5,271 nt of DNA from an uncultured Pseudomonadota bacterium (GCA_903918705.1 CAIXFP010000354.1:1-5271); one strand, 5' to 3'; numbered from the stretch's first letter, positions 1 to 5,177 are shown. Numbers and translations: made by a program. The notes: generated by a model from the letters alone, not told the origin.

Positions 1-325
<325 letters not shown>

Positions 326-356
326 ATCTTGAATCTCCTAAATCGTTTGATCTGTC

Positions 357-376
357 ATTCCGGCGCGGGCCGGAAT
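357..376. repeat. REP-like hairpin in groES-groEL spacer (8-bp stem)
   Basis: ATTCCGGC-GCGG-GCCGGAAT forms an 8-bp perfect stem with a 4-nt loop, about 30 nt upstream of the groEL start. The ATTCC-GGC/GCC-GGAAT shape resembles the short intergenic palindromes scattered through many proteobacterial genomes, which is a resemblance from memory only. In the groESL mRNA it would fold just before the groEL ribosome-binding site and could affect processing or relative expression. Confidence 0.6.
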
Positions 377-401
377 CGGGTCATTCGGGTTGGGACTGAA
401 T

Positions 402-433
402 CCCTGCGTTCGCGCTGGCGCGAACGGGCAGGG
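402..433. repeat. Long hairpin directly after groES stop
   Basis: CCCTGC-GTTCGCGC-TG-GCGCGAAC-GG-GCAGGG folds into two stacked perfect stems of 6 and 8 bp separated only by a GG bulge. It begins 1 nt after the groES stop codon (complement of 435-437). There is no T tract on either side, so it is not a standard intrinsic terminator, and groEL downstream must still be transcribed. It could protect the groES 3' end, attenuate transcription or mark an mRNA processing point. Confidence 0.6.
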
Positions 434-434
434 G

Positions 435-725
435 TCACAGTTCGACCACACCCATGATGTCTTCCTCGCGCATCACGAGGAGTTCCTGGCCGTCGACCTT
501 CACGGTCTGGCCGGAATACTTGCCGAACAGCACGCGGTCGCCGACCTTGACGTCCAGGGCGATGTGGTTGCCCTGGTCGTCCTTCTTGCCGGCGCCGACG
601 GCGATGATCTCGCCTTGATCGGGCTTCTCGGCGGCGGTGTCGGGAATGACGATGCCGGAAGCAGTCTTGCGCTCTTCTTCCATGCGTTTGACAACGACGC
701 GATCATGCAGGGGACGAATCTTCAT
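435..725 (-). CDS. groES: Co-chaperonin GroES (Hsp10)
   Basis: This is the 10-kDa lid of the GroEL folding chamber, a heptameric ring in the cytoplasm. The 96-residue length is normal for the family. The protein begins MKIRPLHDRVVVKR. The mobile loop that docks on GroEL is visible around residues 17-30, with the GIVI hydrophobic tip at 24-27. The roof beta-hairpin lies near 45-55, and the typical ending REEDIMGVVEL is present. The ATG (complement of 723-725) follows a strong GGAGGA site (complement of 731-736). It is first in a groES-groEL operon, with CIRCE and the promoter 66-120 nt upstream. Nothing unusual is seen in the coding sequence. Confidence 0.98.
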   Translation of the reverse strand: MKIRPLHDRVVVKRMEEERKTASGIVIPDTAAEKPDQGEIIAVGAGKKDDQGNHIALDVKVGDRVLFGKYSGQTVKVDGQELLVMREEDIMGVVEL

Positions 726-790
726 TGCTTTCCTCCAAACAAAAAATCAGGTTTAACAAGGGGGCAGAAAAGGCGGTGCGCTCCAATCGA

Positions 791-817
791 TTAGCACTCA
801 CCTCCAGCGAGTGCTAA
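791..817. promoter_or_regulatory. CIRCE operator (HrcA binding site)
   Basis: TTAGCACTC-N9-GAGTGCTAA is a perfect match to the known CIRCE inverted repeat. HrcA binds CIRCE and represses class I heat-shock operons, with GroEL assisting HrcA folding. The site lies between the groES promoter and gene, in the 5' untranslated region. Its upstream arm touches the predicted -10, so HrcA binding would block RNA polymerase directly. HrcA itself is not encoded in this window. Confidence 0.97.
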
Positions 818-845
818 TGGTAGGGACGGACTGATGCTATTTCAA
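817..845 (-). promoter_or_regulatory. Predicted sigma70-type promoter of groES-groEL
   Basis: On the minus strand TTGAAA (complement of 840-845) and TACCAT (complement of 817-822) are separated by exactly 17 nt, the ideal sigma70 spacing. The -35 matches 5 of 6 consensus bases and the -10 matches 4 of 6. The -10 runs into CIRCE, the usual layout for HrcA-controlled operons. The -35 also reads CTTGAAA, like a sigma32 -35, but no good sigma32 -10 is placed correctly. Transcription would start near 805-811. Confidence 0.75.
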
Positions 846-886
846 GGGCGGGCAAGAGAAATAGCCATCGTCGCGGTAGTGCCCAC

Positions 887-902
887 GACCGGTTAACCGG
901 TC
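887..902. repeat. 16-bp perfect palindrome at end of EamA gene pair
   Basis: GACCGGTTAACCGGTC is a perfect palindrome with no central spacer, covering the first two bases of the last stop codon of the transporter pair (complement of 901-903). It lies about 40 nt upstream of the groES -35. It may be a DNA-binding dyad or a short transcript-end stem. It lacks the T tract of an intrinsic terminator. Confidence 0.5.
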
Positions 903-1233
903 ATGTTGGCGGCACCACAATGGCCACGCCGAGGATGATCAGCGCCACCCCCAGCCAGCGCCATGGCCCTACGGTTTCTCCAAGCATCCAGCGCGAGGCC
1001 AGTATGACCGCGACGTAACTGAGCGCGCTGATCGGGTAGGCGATGCTGATCTCGAGCAATTGCAGGGCGCCGGTATAGAGGCCGGCTTCGACCACGAACA
1101 GGCCAATACCGGTAAACAGCCAGGGGTTGATCCGGCGCGGTGCGTGGGCGGCGTTTTTCAGGCAGGCCTGGGCCAGCCCCTCGAAACTGGCGGCCACGGC
1201 GACCAGAACGACGCCAAGGTGGGTGCCCGTCAT
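901..1233 (-). CDS. Half-size EamA/SMR-type transporter, subunit B (4 TM)
   Basis: This 110-residue inner-membrane protein has about four predicted transmembrane helices, near residues 5-24, 38-58, 64-82 and 92-108. It belongs to the drug/metabolite transporter superfamily in the small SMR/ArnE-like half-size form. Family motifs are AYPISALSY (65-73) and LGETV (84-88). Glu18 in helix 1 lies eight residues before Lys26, the spacing of the essential Glu14 and Lys22 of EmrE. The start is ATG (complement of 1231-1233), chosen because GGAG lies 8 nt upstream and the protein then begins at helix 1; the same frame is open further upstream but encodes an Arg-rich, non-membrane-like stretch that overlaps the partner gene. 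It follows its partner by 2 nt, so a heterodimer is likely. The substrate is unknown; a polar metabolite or a lipid-linked head group are both possible. Confidence 0.85.
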   Translation of the reverse strand: MTGTHLGVVLVAVAASFEGLAQACLKNAAHAPRRINPWLFTGIGLFVVEAGLYTGALQLLEISIAYPISALSYVAVILASRWMLGETVGPWRWLGVALIILGVAIVVPPT

Positions 1234-1235
1234 GA

Positions 1236-1637
1236 TCACGGCTCCGCGGCGCGGGTTGAGGCCGGGCCCAGGCCGATCAGCCAGACGCCACCCAGGATCA
1301 GGGCGATGCTCCAACCTTTCCGGGCAGTGACCGGCTCTCCCAGCAGCCAGGCGGAAAGTGCGATGACGCCGATGTAGCTGAGCGCGGTGATGGGCTGGAC
1401 ATAGCTGAGGTCGGCCTGCTCCAGCACCCTCAGCCAATTCAGCAACTGGACCACAAACAGGCCGGCGATTGCGTAGCTGAGGGGATGGGTCAGGGCCGCG
1501 GCGATGACCGCCTGAATCGGCGCATGGGTGGGTAGTCCGACGGCCGCATGTTTCCAGAGAAGTTGCACGACGACATCAAGGCAGACAGTCATGACCAGGC
1601 CGAACAGCACCCGACGCGGAGGCAGATGGGGAATCAT
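1236..1637 (-). CDS. Half-size EamA/SMR-type transporter, subunit A (4 TM)
   Basis: This 133-residue inner-membrane protein is predicted to have four helices, near residues 10-27, 52-70, 76-98 and 107-124. The EamA signature is clear in QPITALSYIGV (81-91) and LLGEPVT (98-104). Helix 1 carries Asp21 eight residues before Lys29, the position that is Glu in EmrE and in the partner protein. It is the first gene of a two-gene unit, and its TGA stop is 2 nt before the partner ATG, which predicts translational coupling. Half-size pairs of this kind include ArnE/ArnF, which flips undecaprenyl-phosphate-aminoarabinose, and paired SMR exporters. The start has only a weak ribosome site. It is transcribed away from the phosphatase-aminotransferase-hydrolase operon, which suggests a linked function. 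The substrate is not known. Confidence 0.85.
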   Translation of the reverse strand: MIPHLPPRRVLFGLVMTVCLDVVVQLLWKHAAVGLPTHAPIQAVIAAALTHPLSYAIAGLFVVQLLNWLRVLEQADLSYVQPITALSYIGVIALSAWLLGEPVTARKGWSIALILGGVWLIGLGPASTRAAEP

Positions 1638-1780
1638 CCCGCGACTGTATCATCCACTCGTCCGGCATTTCTTGTCGCGCGGCGTCCACACTCAAGACGT
1701 GGTGTCGGCATTTTGGATTATCTAAGGCAGGCCAATCCGGGAGATACTCGCACGGTTATTATTCTGGCCCCTTCCTGCCC
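1638..1780. promoter_or_regulatory. Divergent intergenic region, promoters not resolved
   Basis: This 143-nt gap separates the EamA pair from the plus-strand operon and must hold the promoters for both. It is more A/T-rich around 1709-1725. On the minus strand TAGATAAT (complement of 1717-1724) contains GATAAT, 5 of 6 matches to a -10, but no convincing -35 stands 16-18 nt away. No clear plus-strand promoter or operator dyad was found, and no purine-rich Shine-Dalgarno precedes the phosphatase start. Confidence 0.4.
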
Positions 1781-2494
1781 ATGCTGTTCGTCATCGATTT
1801 CGACGGTACCCTGAGTGTTCGCGACACGGTGGACACCCTGCTCGACCGATACGCCGACCCCGCCTGGACGGAGGTCGAACAGTCCTGGCTGGACGGCCGC
1901 ATCAGCGCGGTGGAGTGCATGAGAACCCAGTTGCGCATGGTGCGCGCCGACTATGTCACCCTCGTTAATTACTTCCGCGGCATTGAGCTGGATGCAAGCT
2001 TCCTGCCGTTCTACCTGCATGTGCGCGAGTTCGCCCAGGTGGCCGTGGTCAGTGACGGGCTCGATTATGCGATCCAGACGGCGCTGCGCCACGCCGGCCT
2101 GACCGACCTGCCCGTGCATGCCAACCACATGCACTTCGTCACCGGCGGGATCGACATCTCGTTTCCCCACCTCACCCCTGAGTGCGAGTCCGGCAACGGG
2201 GTTTGCAAATGTTTCGTGGCGCGGGAACTCGCCACGAAAGCGGGCGGTCCGGTGATCCTGGTGGGCGATGGCAAATCCGACGCCTGCCTCGCCGGTCATG
2301 CCGACATGGTGTTCGCCAAGAGCAGCCTGGCCCACCACTGTGAACAAGCCGGCATCCCCTTCCACCCGTTTCGCACATTTTCCGATGTGCTGGCCGTGGT
2401 GCGGGACTGGCACCCCGCGGACGTCGCCCCGCCGCGGCCCCGCCTCACCTGTGGCCATACCCAATTCGTGCCAAATGCAAAGGAATACAACTGA
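1781..2494 (+). CDS. HAD-IB family phosphatase (MtnX/PHOSPHO-like)
   Basis: This 237-residue cytoplasmic hydrolase is expected to remove phosphate from a small metabolite through an aspartyl-phosphate intermediate. All four HAD motifs are present: motif I DFDGTL with Asp6 and Asp8; motif II VVSDG with Ser91; motif III Lys143 in NGVCK; and motif IV GDGKSD with Asp163 and Asp167. The cap inserted after motif I is the alpha-helical type of subclass IB, as in phosphoserine phosphatase, MtnX and PHOSPHO1. The C-terminal 27 or so residues are a Pro/Arg-rich tail outside the fold. The ATG at 1781 places motif I four residues in, which is normal; upstream is pyrimidine-rich, so translation may be weak or leaderless. 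It is first in a tight operon, with the aminotransferase ATG 1 nt after its stop. Substrate unknown. Confidence 0.9.
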   Translation: MLFVIDFDGTLSVRDTVDTLLDRYADPAWTEVEQSWLDGRISAVECMRTQLRMVRADYVTLVNYFRGIELDASFLPFYLHVREFAQVAVVSDGLDYAIQTALRHAGLTDLPVHANHMHFVTGGIDISFPHLTPECESGNGVCKCFVARELATKAGGPVILVGDGKSDACLAGHADMVFAKSSLAHHCEQAGIPFHPFRTFSDVLAVVRDWHPADVAPPRPRLTCGHTQFVPNAKEYN

Positions 2495-2495
2495 A

Positions 2496-3869
2496 ATGAA
2501 GTCCGACATCGACCAACTTCTCGAAACCGATGCGCGCTATTGCTCCTTCGGCGATACCGTGCACTACGCCGACCCGCCGAAGATCTTCAGCCGGTGCTCC
2601 GGCAGCTACCTTTACGACGAGACGGACACGCCCTACCTGGATTGGCAGATGTGGTACTCGGCGGTCAACTTCGGCTATGCCAACCCCCGCCTCAACAATG
2701 CGCTGAAGCGCCAGATCGATACCCTGCCGCAGCTCGCCTGCCAGTACCTGCATCGCGAGAAGATCGAACTGGCCGAGCTCATCTGCCGGGACATCGAGGA
2801 CAAGTACGGCGTCAAGGGCCGGGTGCATTTCAACGTCGGCGGCGCCCAGGCGGTGGAGGATTCCCTCAAGCTGGTGCGCAATGCCACCGGCAAGAACCTG
2901 ATGTTCGCCTTCATGGGCGGTTACCACGGCCGCACCCTGGGCGCCTCGGCGATCACATCGAGCTACCGCTATCGCCGCCGCTTCGGCCACTTCTCCGACC
3001 GCGCCCAGTTCGTGCCTTTCCCCTACTGCTTCCGTTGCCCCTACGGCATGAAGCGGGAATCCTGCAACATGTACTGCCATAACGAATTCGTGCGCCTGTT
3101 CGAGACCGAGTACAACGGTGTCTGGGACGACAAGGCCAAACAATGCGAGTACGGTGCCTTCTATGTCGAGACAGTGCAGGGCACAGGGGGTTACGTGATT
3201 CCGCCCGAGGGTTATTTCCCCAAGCTGGCCCGGACCCTGAAGGAACGCGGCGTGCTATTGGTGGTGGATGAAATCCAGATGGGGGTGTATCGCACCGGCA
3301 AGCTCTGGTCCTGGGAAAACTTCGGCATCGTCCCCGACGTGTTCGTGTTCGGCAAGGCGATCACCAACGGCCTCAACCCGATTTCCGGAATCTGGGCGCG
3401 CGAGGAACTCATCAACCCCACCGTGTTCCCGCCCGGATCGACCCATTCGACCTTCTCCTCCAATCCGCTGGGCACCGCCGCGGCGCTGGAGGTGATGCGC
3501 ATGACCCAGGAGAAGGACCTGGAACCGGCGCTGCGCGAGAAGGGCGCGTATTTCCTGCAGCGCCTGCGCGATTTGCAGACGCGCTGGAAGATGATCGGCG
3601 ACGTCAGCGGCTTAGGGATGGCGCTGCGCATCGAGATGTGCCAGAGCGACGGCTACACGCCCAACCGCGAACTGGCCGACCGCATGTTCAACGCCGGGCT
3701 CAAGGGCAAGCTGGCAGTGGATGGGCGCCACTACGGCCTGGTGCTGGACGTCGGCGGTTACTACAAGAACGTTTTCACCCTGGCGCCGTCGTTCGAGATC
3801 AGCATCGCCGAGATCGACCTCGGCATGCGCCTGTTCGAGCAATTATTGCGCGAGTGCGGGGCGGAATAG
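2496..3869 (+). CDS. Class III PLP-dependent aminotransferase with four-Cys insert
   Basis: This 457-residue fold-type I enzyme resembles the GABA/ornithine/acetylornithine aminotransferase group. It should move an amino group between an amine or amino acid and an oxo-acid in the cytoplasm. Visible motifs are GGAQAVEDSLKL (115-126, replacing the usual GSEA), GGYHGRT (141-147), DEIQMG (258-263) with Asp258 facing the PLP nitrogen, the Schiff-base Lys287 in FGKAITNG, and STHSTFSSNP (315-324), where Thr319 should hold PLP phosphate. A cysteine group at 178, 181, 190 and 194 (C-x2-C-x8-C-x3-C) could hold a metal or Fe-S cluster. Near the C-terminus NVFTLAPSF replaces the usual N-V-I-R-x-x-P-P-L. 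The start at 2496 has AAAGGA 11 nt upstream; the frame is open further 5' but only as a shadow of the phosphatase gene. The exact substrate cannot be called. Confidence 0.93.
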   Translation: MKSDIDQLLETDARYCSFGDTVHYADPPKIFSRCSGSYLYDETDTPYLDWQMWYSAVNFGYANPRLNNALKRQIDTLPQLACQYLHREKIELAELICRDIEDKYGVKGRVHFNVGGAQAVEDSLKLVRNATGKNLMFAFMGGYHGRTLGASAITSSYRYRRRFGHFSDRAQFVPFPYCFRCPYGMKRESCNMYCHNEFVRLFETEYNGVWDDKAKQCEYGAFYVETVQGTGGYVIPPEGYFPKLARTLKERGVLLVVDEIQMGVYRTGKLWSWENFGIVPDVFVFGKAITNGLNPISGIWAREELINPTVFPPGSTHSTFSSNPLGTAAALEVMRMTQEKDLEPALREKGAYFLQRLRDLQTRWKMIGDVSGLGMALRIEMCQSDGYTPNRELADRMFNAGLKGKLAVDGRHYGLVLDVGGYYKNVFTLAPSFEISIAEIDLGMRLFEQLLRECGAE

Positions 3870-3879
3870 TCGCGACGCC

Positions 3880-4731
3880 ATGGACGCCCACGAGCAGAAC
3901 CTCAAGGCGCTACTCGGGCCTTTCGGCTTCCGGTTCGGCCACGGCGAGACCGTCATCCTGCTGGTGCACGGACTGACCGGGACGCCGGCGGAGATGCGCC
4001 ATTTCGCCACGCAACTGGCGCGCAAGGGCTACACCGTCGTATGCCCCCAACTGGCCGGCCACTGTGCTTCGGTGCAGGCGCTGAAGGTCTCGCGCTGGCA
4101 GGACTGGTACGGCTCCATCGAGGCGATGTACGCCTTGCTGCGCAGCCGCTACCAGCGCGTGTTCGTCGGCGGATTGTCGATGGGGGCGCTGATCGCGCTG
4201 CGTCTGGCCGCCGAAAAGGGCAAAGGCGTGGATGGCTTGTTCCTGCTCTCCACCACCTTCTTCTATGACGGCTGGAACGTGCCGCGCATCAGGGAACGAC
4301 TGCTCCTGCCCCTGGTGTTGTACTCGCCCCTGAAATACTTCCTGCACTGGAAGGAGAAGGCGCCCTACGGCATCAAGGACGAGCGCATGCAGGCCATGGT
4401 GCACGCCACGCTGACCATGCGCGACGCCAATACCGCCGACAAGATCGGCCACTTCAACACGCCGGCGACGGTCGTGCTGGAGAGCAAGCGACTGATCCGC
4501 GCAACCCGCAGTTGCCTGGGAGCCGTCCGGTCTCCCACCCTCATCGTCCATTCGACCGAGGATGACATGGCCAGCGTGAAGAATGCTCATTACGTGCAAC
4601 GACGGATCGCCTCCAAACATGTCGAGACATTTTTCGTCGACGACTCCTACCACGTCCTCACCCTGGACAAGCGCAAGAACGATATTGCGCGGCGTGTCGC
4701 CGCATTCTGCGCGGCCCCGCGCCCGGATTAG
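3880..4731 (+). CDS. Alpha/beta-fold hydrolase (Est30-like carboxylesterase / monoacylglycerol-lipase type)
   Basis: This 283-residue serine hydrolase has the catalytic set of the COG1647/Est30 type. LLVHGLTGTP (27-36) forms the oxyanion region, Ser100 in GLSMG (98-102) is the nucleophile, Asp228 in STEDDM is the probable acid, and His258 in DSYHVLTLD (255-263) is the base. A lid-like insert, aromatic and basic, covers roughly 125-200. There is no signal peptide, so it should act in the cytoplasm, cleaving an ester, amide or lactone of a small or lipid-like substrate. The start is ATG 3880, 10 nt after the aminotransferase stop, with only a weak GGGGCGG upstream, so translational coupling is likely. 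The same frame is open further upstream but overlaps the aminotransferase. It is last in the operon, followed by hairpins. Confidence 0.9.
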   Translation: MDAHEQNLKALLGPFGFRFGHGETVILLVHGLTGTPAEMRHFATQLARKGYTVVCPQLAGHCASVQALKVSRWQDWYGSIEAMYALLRSRYQRVFVGGLSMGALIALRLAAEKGKGVDGLFLLSTTFFYDGWNVPRIRERLLLPLVLYSPLKYFLHWKEKAPYGIKDERMQAMVHATLTMRDANTADKIGHFNTPATVVLESKRLIRATRSCLGAVRSPTLIVHSTEDDMASVKNAHYVQRRIASKHVETFFVDDSYHVLTLDKRKNDIARRVAAFCAAPRPD

Positions 4732-4756
4732 CGATTAAGTCGATGTGGTGACGCCC

Positions 4757-4796
4757 GGAAGGCCGGCTTCCTGCGGCCACGGGCATGCGCGTGGCC
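4757..4796 (+). terminator. Two hairpins after the operon, possible transcript end
   Basis: GGAAG-GCCGG-CTTCC (4757-4771, 5-bp stem) is followed by GGCCACG-N8-CGTGGCC (4775-4796, 7-bp stem). They begin 25 nt after the hydrolase stop. Neither has a T tract, so they are better read as 3'-end stabilisers or part of a Rho-type end than as classical intrinsic terminators. Confidence 0.4.
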
Positions 4797-4812
4797 AGTT
4801 CCAGGGCGATGG

Positions 4813-4839
4813 TCGGCGCGAGGGACCTGCTCGCGCCGA
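4813..4839. repeat. REP-like hairpin, 10-bp perfect stem
   Basis: TCGGCGCGAG (4813-4822) and CTCGCGCCGA (4830-4839) pair perfectly around a 7-nt loop. It is the strongest of three hairpins in a row after the hydrolase gene. The GCGCGAG...CTCGCGC arms resemble dispersed extragenic palindromes of GC-rich Proteobacteria, but copy number cannot be judged from one window. Confidence 0.5.
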
Positions 4840-4880
4840 TATGTGCGCGGGACTGTAACCATCCAGTCATGCCCCACGAA

Positions 4881-5009
4881 CTAGTAGTCAGTCACGCTGA
4901 AGCGGAGATGGATGAAATGGATGTTTTTTTTCGACAGGCAAGGGCCGCAACGCCGCATGGCGGGAAAAGCCGCCGTACATGTCTGCGTTTCAGCGTGACT
5001 GACTACTAG
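4881..5009. mobile_element. MITE-like element with 21-bp perfect terminal inverted repeats
   Basis: The ends 4881-4901 and 4989-5009 are perfect inverted repeats of 21 bp, starting CTAGTAGTCAGTCACGC; pairing continues to 25 of 27 bp. The interior of about 87 bp contains a T8 tract (4924-4931) and a small GGCGG-GAAAAG-CCGCC hairpin, and encodes no transposase. Both ends sit in CTAG. If TA is the target duplication (4882-4883 and 5007-5008), the element is 123 bp (4884-5006) and looks like an IS630-type insertion into CTAG, a known preference of that family. It lies between the hydrolase operon and the cytochrome gene. It may be mobilised in trans by a full-length IS elsewhere. A long-stem bidirectional terminator role is an alternative and may coexist. 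Confidence 0.75.
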
Positions 5010-5070
5010 CCCCCCCACGAGAAACAGGATCGCCATGAACCTGTTGCGATGCCGACAGTCCATGCCTTCC

Positions 5071-5076
5071 AAGGAG
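5071..5076 (+). promoter_or_regulatory. Strong ribosome-binding site for the 30-codon ORF
   Basis: AAGGAG stands 8 nt before the ATG at 5085, the best Shine-Dalgarno and spacing on the plus strand of this window. It points translation into a short frame and not into the cytochrome frame. Confidence 0.6.
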
Positions 5077-5084
5077 TCCAACTT

Positions 5085-5177
5085 ATGCGCCCCCATGCAC
5101 CAGACCTGGTCGCCATGTCATCGCCCCCGCCGCGGCGAAACCGGAGCAATGGCCATGGCCGTGCCACCGCCCGTTGA
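5085..5177 (+). CDS. Small 30-residue ORF overlapping the cytochrome b start
   Basis: The product is unrecognised. It begins MRPHAPDLVAMSSPPPRR and ends in an Arg/Gly/His-rich tail (TGA at 5175-5177). It has no membrane segment and no known motif. Support comes from an ideal ribosome site (AAGGAG, 8 nt spacer) and from its stop lying just inside the cytochrome gene in another frame, the arrangement of a leader peptide that couples translation. It could also be the remains of the true cytochrome N-terminus after a frameshift, or chance. Composition (Pro/Arg-rich) is not persuasive for a folded protein. Confidence 0.35.
   Translation: MRPHAPDLVAMSSPPPRRNRSNGHGRATAR

Noticed and set aside
817..846. 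Sigma32 heat-shock promoter for groES
   Set aside because: CTTGAAA fits a sigma32 -35, but the nearest CCATTA-like -10 is about 18 nt or more away, beyond the usual spacing. The sigma70 plus CIRCE reading explains the region better.
1718..2509. Long open frame on the minus strand opposite the phosphatase (263 codons)
   Set aside because: It is antisense to a gene with all four HAD motifs, has biased His/Val/Gly composition and no recognisable motif. This is typical of GC-rich shadow frames.
2445..3143. Minus-strand frame of 232 codons opposite the aminotransferase
   Set aside because: The plus strand encodes conserved PLP-enzyme motifs here; the antisense product is Val/Ala/His-rich with no family signature.
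3910..4653. Long minus-strand frame opposite the hydrolase (247 codons)
   Set aside because: It mirrors the codon pattern of the real hydrolase gene, is Gln/His/Arg-rich, and lacks any domain signal.
4924..4931. T8 tract as an intrinsic terminator
   Set aside because: No GC-rich stem stands directly upstream of the tract on the plus strand; it is part of the core of the MITE-like element.
4881..5009. Integron attC site or CRISPR repeat
   Set aside because: The ends lack the GTTRRRY/RYYYAAC core sites of attC, and there is only one palindrome pair with no spaced direct repeats.
5023..5045. Inverted repeat AACAGG-N11-CCTGTT before the short ORF
   Set aside because: Only 6 bp with an 11-nt loop, which is expected by chance and has no supporting context.
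5035..5154. N-terminal extension of the cytochrome from ATG 5035
   Set aside because: The frame is open but its ATG has no ribosome site, and the residues are Cys/Pro/Arg-rich, unlike a cytochrome b N-terminus.
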